Source: Gentiana macrophylla (Eukaryota > Streptophyta > Magnoliopsida > Gentianales > Gentianaceae). From it: a stretch of DNA of 64,000 bases. Where the stretch lies: contig CM047814.1 in NCBI GenBank assembly GCA_026214975.1, forward strand, positions 22,953,058 through 23,017,057, given 5' to 3'. Each line of letters starts with the position of its first letter. Position 1 is the first letter of the stretch. Below are positions 56,764 to 64,000 of the stretch, piece by piece. The notes under the pieces were generated by a model that did not search any database, was not told the origin of the DNA, and was given only the letters and a program-made list of their open reading frames with translations. The position numbers and the translations under genes are program-made.

Positions 56764-57423
56764 TGATATGCCTAAATCGTAATTCAGCCCGTGGATCTTT
56801 ATTCGGGTCCATCTGACCCCTAAAACAGTGGATTAAGCCATCGGCCACCACAATCCGCGAACTCGCAAGGCGTCGGCCCCACTCCAATCCTTTGGTCCTA
56901 TGCGATGCCATCAGACTAGAGGGCCGGCCCGTGAACCCGAGGACATTAGATCCGCCGGAGTTCAAAGCCGCCAACATAAAGACAAGATAAGGCTCTCAAT
57001 CCGCAAGGCCCGTATCGAGGCCGCAAGTCCCTCAGCGAGTCCGCCAAGGCTCTCAGCAGACCGCTAGGCTCTCAGCAGACCGCAAGGCTCTCAGCAGACT
57101 GCTAGGCTCTCAGCCCGACGACTTGCTAGTTGTCATTCTCTCGCCAGCTGGCTAGCTCCAAAACTCTATAAATACCCACATCACCTTCATCACAAAGAGA
57201 GGGGACTTCATTCCCAGAACTACGCATGGCTTGATCCCTTACAAAGGGTACGTAGACAGCCTCTTCAGGCCCAGCTCATAAACACCAAACACTCCCCTCA
57301 TCTTGCTCTTGAAGATCTTCATCTTGCACCGCCAAGCACCACCACTTCCATACGCTCTCTATATAGCCAGATATCCACCTTTATATTCACTCAATTATGT
57401 TGATGACTTTTTCGGCATCATCA
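56764..57423 (+). mobile_element. Solo LTR, TGATATGCC family (660 bp)
   Basis: Same ends as the LTR at 55044. Flanks GTGAT (56759-56763) and ATGAT (57424-57428) are a 5-bp duplication with one change. It differs from its neighbour by deletions near 56970-57000 and in the 3' part, but keeps the TATA box (about 57165) and the 19-bp tandem repeats (57040-57120). Confidence 0.88.
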
Positions 57424-57912
57424 ATGATTGAGACACACCTTTCTTGCACTGATGTTGTCCCCCGAACTTTTTTGAACCATACACTTGGGATTAAAAAAGA
57501 AAAAGAAAAACTAAAATCCTGGACTACACAAATACATAGTCGGGGGATGAGTGTTACCCATTTTCGGGACCTTCATCATTTTCTTTTATGAAAGGTGATG
57601 GAGGCACACCTTTCTTGCACCGATGTTGTCTCCCGAACTTTTTTGAACCATACACTTAGGATTAAAAATAAAAGAAAAAAATCCTGGACCACACAAATAT
57701 ATAGTCGGGGGATGAATGGTACCCATTTTCGGAACCTTCATCATTTTCCTTTACGAAAGGTGATGGAGGCACACCTTTCTTGCACCGATGTTGTCCCCCG
57801 AACTTCTTTAAACCATACACTTAGGATTAAAAAAAAAGAAAAAGAAAAACTAAAATCCTGGACCACACAAATACATAGTCGGGGGATGAGTGGTACCCAT
57901 TTTCGGACCTTG
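57424..57912. repeat. Satellite block 4 (about three monomers)
   Basis: Three monomers in the same orientation and phase, ending at GGACCTTG, where the long solo LTR begins. Confidence 0.9.
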
Positions 57913-59711
57913 TGTTAGGTGTAGTGCCCGAAAAACAATTTTGTATTTGTTTTATTTAAATAAATGACCGAATTATATATTCATTTTATTATTTGCATTT
58001 ATGCTTATATTATACACTGCTGATAACCCTAAGTATATCGGTATGTAATCACATAACTCAGTATATGGCATAAGCACGAGGATTGAGTTAGTGATGATAT
58101 GCTTAAAACTAGTTAGTCCGTGGTGAATTTAATCAGAGTATGGGTCTCATGATTAATATACCAATAATGCGCCCAGAACACTTAACGGTGTGACCGTCTT
58201 ATCCGGACCGTCGGTATAGGGTACCTAGTAGGGCATTTATATATGATGTCTATCATATAGGACTGGACCGATTTGATTTGAATTCTCGATATAATTCCGT
58301 GATCGAGAAATCTTATCGAATCACAAGATAATCATATATGGATTAATCTCAATCCTGATGTGATCACAGTCTACTGTTTGGTTCAAAGTAGGGTTTGATG
58401 TGTTAGTTAAGGATCACTTGGATACATGTGATCTGAATACTTCTCGTTGGCTCTATTCTGGAATGAGTGAGTAGTCTGTGACTTCATAGATATAGAATCC
58501 ATTCCTTCCTGCGGGAAATAGACAGACAGATCCCTTATTTGTTAATCCTAGAAACTAATCGATGGGCCCAGTTTATATTATATTAGTTATGAACTAATTG
58601 ATCACTAGGGGTTAATGGTAAATAGGATAAGATGTTTTGAGAAGGGTTTACGAAAATATCCCGAATCAAAATGAACAGTCTATGTAGGATTTATCCGTAT
58701 GTAATGATTATATCAATGGACGCTTATCGACTCAGTGATTAGAGTGTAAGTATATATCTATAATCGATAGAGTTCAGTTTCGGGTTTATGGTGGCGTAAT
58801 CCCGGAATTAATATATTGAATAAGAATTGTTTTGTTCGATGAATAATTTTATTTAATTTATTGTAGCTACTGGTATAGGTCCATGGTCCCCGATGTGGCT
58901 CCTAACATGCATATGTTTCTTGACGTTGAGCCTCAAATAATAATTAAGTAGTTGGACTATTTAATTGATGTGCGATTTATTATTTGTTGGACTAAATAAT
59001 AAAATACATGGAAAAGACATTTTTTTTAGTGGACTCGCCCAATAGTGTAGAAGTCGTGTGCTAGCCTTATTTGACTAGGGTTGGCGTGTTTTGTGTCTTG
59101 TTATTTATTAAGCAATTAGTTTTCTTGATAATTATAAGACATGTGATTAATTGTTTATTTTTGTTAAATAATTAATTAAGGAAAATATATTAGATTGATC
59201 CTTAAATATTCTAGATTTATTGTAGATTATTCTAGGAGTATATTTTATGGAAAATGATTATTATAATTGATTTTGTATTAATTATTAAATCCTTGGAGGA
59301 CAAGGATTTCTCTCCTATATAAAGAGAGTTCTCCAAAGCCTTTTAAAACATCACAATACACGACATATACACACCAAAATAAGCTAGGAATTTCGGCCAA
59401 GCTTAGGGTTTTACGAGTTGGGAAAATCTTCGGGATTTTCCGGATAGCATATCAAGGAGGTCAAGCATCAAGGATCAACATCCACCGGTTGTTGCTTGGA
59501 GATACACATCGGAAGATCGTGGCATCTCAAATTGGATCTCGACTTCATCAATCTTTTGGATCTCGCTTTTGATTGATAAGTAGATCTCGCCTTCTTGTAG
59601 GTAGATCTAAAATTATGTAGTTTAATTATATATATGATCGTGATCCTCTTGTTTATTCCGGCTGCGAATCAAAGCGGATCTAGATCCGCCCAAATGATAT
59701 TACATCCAACA
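57913..59711 (+). mobile_element. Solo LTR, TGTTAGGTGT family (1.8 kb)
   Basis: It begins TGTTAGGTGTAGTGCCC and ends TTACATCCAACA. Flanks CCTTG (57908-57912) and CCTTC (59712-59716) are a 5-bp duplication with one change; the uninterrupted satellite reads GGGACCTTCATC. A TATA box (CCTATATAAAGAG) stands near 59314, followed by a leader. No coding frame. A minus-strand relative lies at 3150-3556. Confidence 0.9.
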
Positions 59712-59742
59712 CCTTCATCATTTCCTTTACGTAAAGTAGGCA
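59712..59742. repeat. Tail of the satellite array
   Basis: CCTTCATCATTTCCTTTACG is the last recognisable satellite wording before the sequence joins the flank shared with 28.98 kb. Confidence 0.8.
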
Positions 59743-59942
59743 AATATCCTTTCTAGTTTGTAGAATTTCTGCATGGAAAAGTGTATCTTTATCATTGCTT
59801 TCCAAAGGCTTCTCTTTCCTCAACATTATTTAAAATAGTCAATCATATTTGAACATATAACGTTAACTCAAACTATTTTACACGCATTATAACGCCCCAC
59901 AACTTGAGTCATAATATGCATCCATAACTACTTAGACCTCGA
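59743..59942. other. Duplicated 3' flank of BBX-B with an LTR scar
   Basis: It matches 28980-29128 and continues at 31540-31596, but where the first module carries a 2.4-kb LTR-like element this copy has only TATAACGCCCCACA (about 59888-59901). The scar shows that the element was once here too. Confidence 0.65.
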
Positions 59943-60795
59943 TTACGTATGAAAGTCGCTATAACAAAGACTTTCATACGCTGAGCAAGACGGATCAAGA
60001 AAATCTTCAAAAGGACATTCTGCAGCCAAATTTTCAGTAGGATTCAGAGCCAAGAAACTTGAAGGAGATGAAGAACCACAGTTCTGCAGGTTTTCCCGAT
60101 TATTGCTATAATTATTACAAGATGAATCGCTCACTGGTATTAGGTTCAGAAGTAGTATTGTTTAACATGGTTGATGAGTAGTTGGTGGTGGGCATAATAT
60201 TGCAAGAGCTTTGTATAGACATTTCTCAACCGAGCAACTGCTTACTCTCAAGCTCGATCAAGATTACTAGTACCGTATGATGTCGGATTTGGAATCAAAC
60301 AAGATTTAGAAACCGAAGAAATTAGCTTGACTCCCGTGAGAATAAACCGACTGTGATTTCGTGTATTGACATTGGCTTCGTGAATGGAAGTGTTGCATTG
60401 AATGCAGAAAAAGGCTCTATCTTCCCGGCAAAACACCACAGCCTTTATCTCCTGTTATACATCAAGTGCAACATATATAGTTATATACTTCACACACATG
60501 TTTATTTGGTCAAAACACACACACACATATATATACACACACGCACGGGTAACATTACATCCACAACCACTGAAACAAGGTAGATAGGTAATGTTATTGT
60601 TACCTGGCAAATATCACAAAGAGTAAGGGCGGCGTCTTTGAACGAGGTAGTCAGAAGAGGAAAACGAATGTGTTTGGTAACGAGCATGTTAGCAAGATGA
60701 ACAACATTATCACAAGCTTTGCAAAGGGCTGCTTCATCTGAGGCACAAAAAACCGTCGCCTCTTCTTTCTCACAAATGTCACACTTTATCTTCAT
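59943..60795 (-). CDS. BBX-B: double B-box (BBX21/22-like) gene, C-terminal frame broken
   Basis: Exon 1 (60795-60604, 64 codons) and exon 2 (from 60451) join over a 152-bp GT...AG intron to give two intact B-boxes. Box 1 zinc ligands: C5, C8, C17, D20, C25, C28, H33, H42. Box 2: C60, C63, C72, D75, C80, C83, H88, H97. The FILTGVKL motif follows, then a stop at 60248 if exon 2 is not spliced further. Exon 3 wording (60180-59943) carries the ECPFEDFLDPS motif, like the VEDFLD motif of BBX21, but has a 2-bp deletion relative to BBX-A, and I found no splice pair that keeps its frame. So the likely product is a short protein of about 130 residues with both B-boxes and no activation region. Related BBX proteins act with HY5 in light signalling. 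It could equally be an early-stage pseudogene. Confidence 0.7.
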
Positions 60796-60870
60796 TATTA
60801 TTCTCGATCTCTACTTGCAACTCAATTGATCTCCTTATCGCCCCGATGGTACTCTGAACATAGTTGCCCC

Positions 60871-60878
60871 TATTTATA
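60871..60878 (-). promoter_or_regulatory. TATA box of BBX-B
   Basis: TATAAATA on the minus strand, 76 bp before the ATG, followed by a short leader identical in layout to BBX-A. Confidence 0.65.
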
Positions 60879-61590
60879 GGCAGGGACTAATGACGATTAT
60901 CGATTTACAAGACATAATTAAATATGACGCGACATAATTAATCATGATTACAATATAGCTACGTCGAATGAAAGCCTATCTTAGCGGCTTTCACTTGGTG
61001 TGGGTCCAACTTCGGCCCTGTCTTCGAGCAAGTCTTGCCCTTGTCATGTTTATGTCCTGATTGCCCTGTAGTGTGGGCATAGTCCAATCTGTCGGACTGC
61101 GGATAGGAGGCAGCAAGATCGGCCTCAATCCTTAGCATTGAGTAGAGTCTGACGGGTTAGGTCGCTTCTCGGCCCGCTTCGGCTTATGTGTATGCGGGTA
61201 GGAGGCTCTGAAGCCCTTTCCGTGCTTTTTGCTTTCCCGTTCGGGTTAACCGTGGATCCATATGATCACTGGCGGGTTTGGTATATCAATTACGTTATAA
61301 ATGGTTTGGTTTTTATTCAGTTATCGGCAACCAACCGATAATTTCGGTTACTCTATAATACTAACTGAAACCGAACCAAAAATAGTAATTAACAGAACCG
61401 AATTGAACAAAATGAATTTGGTTTGGTTCGGTTTTCGAATAATCCGTATCCGTGTACATCCCTGGACAATATTATAGTGGATTGATTCAGGCCCTTTAAC
61501 GGTTTTTTTCGTTTTTTTTTAATTTTTTAATTTACTTTAGGTTGTTTATTGGGTTGGAAAATCAATACTTATCTATGCATACAGTATTTT
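60879..61590. other. Duplicated 5' flank of BBX-B
   Basis: Matches 37003-37582. It contains an extra block (about 61318-61480) dense in GGTTCGGTT / ACCGAACC wording, probably an old transposon piece. No gene. Confidence 0.5.
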
Positions 61591-61795
61591 TTTCTTAAAT
61601 CCCCCGGTATCCGGAACCTACTGGTCCGACTAATCCAGAGTGTGACCCGGGTCGTGCCTGTAGAGTTTGACTTTTACTCAGGGGTAAGGTATGGCCAAGA
61701 GCTTTTTCAACATGTCGCCTCAGAGGAGAATCGAACCGGTGACTTCCCTAGGCATTCTTAATTCACTTACCACTTGAGGCAAGCTACTTGGTTTA
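61591..61795 (-). mobile_element. tRNA-derived SINE, copy B
   Basis: Same element as 37583-37789. Here the B-box reads ACCGGTTCGATTCTC, the conserved form. Flanks TGCATACAGTATTTT and TGTGTACACTATTTT are its target duplication, with three mismatches. Minus-strand orientation with an A-rich tail. Confidence 0.75.
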
Positions 61796-62094
61796 TGTGT
61801 ACACTATTTTGATAAATCAATAGTGTTTTAAGTATCCATGTATATTATTTAATAATGTATTTTAATTTTAATTATATTAAATATTAGAGGGGAAAGATCG
61901 AAGGTAGGAAGCACTTTTTGGAGGAAACACCGAAGATAGAAAACACTTTATAGGGTAAACACCTCATCGAATTTTTATTACGAGAGTATAGATATAGATA
62001 TAGACTAGATGCTTAATCACCTAAGTGTGTATCAAGAATAAGCAAATAAATCCCTACACTACTACACACAATATTTCAACTAGTTTAGACTCTC

Positions 62095-63229
62095 AAGTTC
62101 AAGTACAATGATAATCAAATCCCGAAAGATAAATTACAAGGAGATCAACACAGTTCAGACTTATTGGTTTTTAGGAGAAGCCAATGAAAAATCTCAAAAC
62201 GCAAAGCCACACCAATCAAATTAAACATTTTGGACAAAAAATTTACAACTCTTTAAATTGCAATACAACTGAACAATTACACTTTAACAAACTATTTACC
62301 AACAATACTTGGAATCAATGAGCCTACTAAAGCAGTTTCTACTATCCAAACTTGACAGAATCACCTAAACCAACCAAAGACCACACAGGTCGTAATCAGG
62401 TATCTCAAATCTGATTGCTCTTAAAGGCCCATAGACACTACTAGACTTGCATACAAAACCTAACTCAAAGTAAACATAAAGGGATAATGATAGGTGTACC
62501 TCCAAAAGTTTACATAGAGTTTACACCCTCGTTTATCTCGCCATTCATTTTTTATTTTCAAAGAAAATTAAAAAAAAAAAACATAGAAACACTCACAACC
62601 ACGAGATGATGTTGGGTGTAAACTTTATGTAGACTTTTGGAGGTACACCTATCATTATCCAACTAAAAGATACTAAGAAACTTCAACAATAACGCAACTA
62701 TGCACATAGCACATAAGAACTAAGAAAGATTCACAATCGCACCTTTACTAGCAAAATTAGAACACAAAATGTTGAAAAGAGAAAAAATTTCCTAAATAAA
62801 CACACATGCACAAATCAATGATCAATGTTATGGGCATTAATTTTAAACCAAGAAGGCTTTCAAGGATAACAAATCTTCATCAGTGTACATGAACACAAAT
62901 TTTAGAATGGTTTAGAACCAAATCTACTGGATACGCGTGTCAAGCCAATATGAGTGAAAAAAAAAACTATGGTGGACCCCTATGTATAAAAGGAAACCGC
63001 AATGACACGGTGGTCCATTTTCTCGGTCCAGGACGGCCATAAAATCGCCGGTACATGAATAGCAATTCACAAGTGTACGTAGTTTAAAGAAACAAATCTT
63101 ACATGGTGTAATCGGCATATGAAAGGAAATTTTTTTCCCGAAAATATTATGAATCTGCAAAACGTGTAGTATTATCTCATTGGAAAAAAAAAATAATGTG
63201 CAGTAAATATAGGGCTATCCCAAAAATCC
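62095..63229 (+). other. Duplicated 5' flank of PLC4
   Basis: The most complete version of the flank: ATGATAATCAAATCCCGAAAG, the intact MITE, ATGCACATAGCACATAAG, then the proximal region. No large insertion is seen, so it serves as the reference for the interrupted copies. Confidence 0.7.
62482..62660. mobile_element. MITE with about 50-bp inverted ends (PLC4 copy, intact)
   Basis: Starts GGATAATGATAGGTGTACC and ends GGTACACCTATCATTATCC, exact inverses over 19 bases, with further matching inward to TTTACAT. No coding capacity. Confidence 0.8.
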
Positions 63230-63236
63230 TATAAAA
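63230..63236 (+). promoter_or_regulatory. TATA box of PLC4
   Basis: TATAAAA in TCCTATAAAAGGC, 84 bp before the ATG. Confidence 0.75.
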
Positions 63237-63319
63237 GGCAACATCGTCATAGTGAAAATTCACATATTCTCTCATTCTAAGTTCTGATATCCTTGAATTG
63301 AAAAATTCATATATTCAAT

Positions 63320-63779
63320 ATGGCTAAAGTTGTATTTTTTATGACACTTTTTCTTTATGCGTTTCTAACTTCTAACATTGTAAGAGCGACGACCTTTAAC
63401 GTTGGAGATGACAAAGGCTGGAATTTTGGTGTTAATTCGTGGCCAGCGGGCAAAACTTTCAAGGTAGGAGATGTGCTTGGTATGTTTAAATAATTTTTTG
63501 ATTTTTCTCACTGCAGACAAGATTGTATGTATCATTATACTCTTGTAAACGTACTATTAATCATTGTTTTGTGTATTCTTGGCAGTGTTTAAATATCCTC
63601 CAACCGTCCACAATGTGATCAAAGTGAGCGAAGCGGACTATAACTCATGTAATCCCAAAGGCACTCGGTTTAGCTCGGGAAATGATCAAGTAACATTGGA
63701 AGCAGGCACCAATTTCTTTATCTGTGGAATCGGCATGCATTGCAAAAACAATCTTAAGATTTCCGTCACAGCAAATTAA
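63320..63779 (+). CDS. PLC4: plantacyanin-like blue copper protein (two exons)
   Basis: Exons are 63320-63479 and 63586-63779, with a 106-bp intron nearly identical to that of PLC3. The product has 117 residues: signal peptide to about Ala23, then a phytocyanin domain with His62, Cys100, His105, Leu110 in the axial place, and Cys75/Cys106. It has Ala14 in the signal peptide, Val49 where the others have Ala, Lys78 and Gln88. It is the closest relative of PLC3 in intron, flanks and Gln88, as expected from the module duplication that also carried BBX-B, which lies 2.5 kb upstream on the opposite strand. Confidence 0.93.
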
Positions 63780-64000
63780 TCGAAATAAATCTAAAATGGT
63801 GTCGACACTTGCTTTGAAAGCGTCCTGGACCATTTTAAAATGTATTCATTAATTAAGCTTCGCTTCGTTGTGTTTCTTTTTTCCATCAGAAATGAAACTT
63901 GGATTTATTATCGGTTGAATTGAAGTGAGTTCTTATTTGGTATATTCCTTTATATATATTGGCTTCATCTTGATTGGGGGACTTTAATTTTAAATTGTTT
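63780..64000 (+). other. Shared 3' flank of PLC4
   Basis: Same wording as after PLC3 (GGTGTCGACACTTGCTTTG and TTAATTAAGCTTCGC). The window ends before the (TA)n tract of the other copies would be reached. Confidence 0.7.

Noticed and set aside
45332..57918. Many ORFs of 64-139 codons on both strands with similar repetitive peptides
   Set aside because: They repeat with the satellite monomer, change frame between monomers and run through poly(A/G) tracts. They are translations of satellite DNA, not genes.

Overview
This is a gene-poor, repeat-dense stretch of nuclear DNA from a flowering plant, most likely a eudicot. The reasons are intron-containing plantacyanin and double B-box (BBX) genes, Copia-type retrotransposons, several families of plant DNA transposons, and an endogenous caulimovirid-like pararetrovirus. 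I could not assign a genus. Apart from (TA)n tracts and poly-purine stretches, most of the window can be read as transposon in transposon in duplicated segment. Region 1 (1-18300): unassigned sequence with one exon-like piece and two Helitron-type 3' ends, LTR remnants, a decayed plus-strand Copia-like element (about 5041-13941) carrying a short hAT element, then a second, minus-strand Copia remnant (13942-18300) whose protease motif is split by another hAT element. Region 2 (18301-21720): short dispersed and tandem repeats, a minus-strand LTR with a primer-binding site, and about 1.2 kb where I see nothing. Region 3 (21720-45300 and 59743-64000): a duplicated gene neighbourhood. Four plantacyanin genes (here PLC1-PLC4, each two exons, 117 residues, all apparently intact) lie on the plus strand. 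Two minus-strand BBX genes sit before PLC3 and PLC4. The BBX + PLC module is present twice, at about 28.1-42.2 kb and 59.7-64 kb, and the copies differ by insertions whose empty sites are visible in the partner copy. BBX-A is a pseudogene containing a Mutator-like element, inside which lies a second one carrying a SINE and a Helitron end. BBX-B keeps both B-boxes but its C-terminal frame is broken. Region 4 (45340-59742): a block absent from the first module copy. It holds about 20 monomers of a satellite of roughly 170 bp, three solo LTRs (two families) with flanking duplications, a truncated LTR, a degenerate endogenous pararetrovirus (coat, protease, reverse transcriptase, RNase H, a second ORF and a promoter-like region, but no movement protein seen) and a shuffled piece of the Copia LTR. 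The genes do not form a pathway. The plantacyanins are secreted blue-copper proteins and the BBX proteins belong to a class of light-signalling transcription regulators. Their linkage looks like shared segmental duplication. Exon limits, target-site duplications and nesting come from reading the sequence; family names rest on recognised motifs, and no database search was possible.
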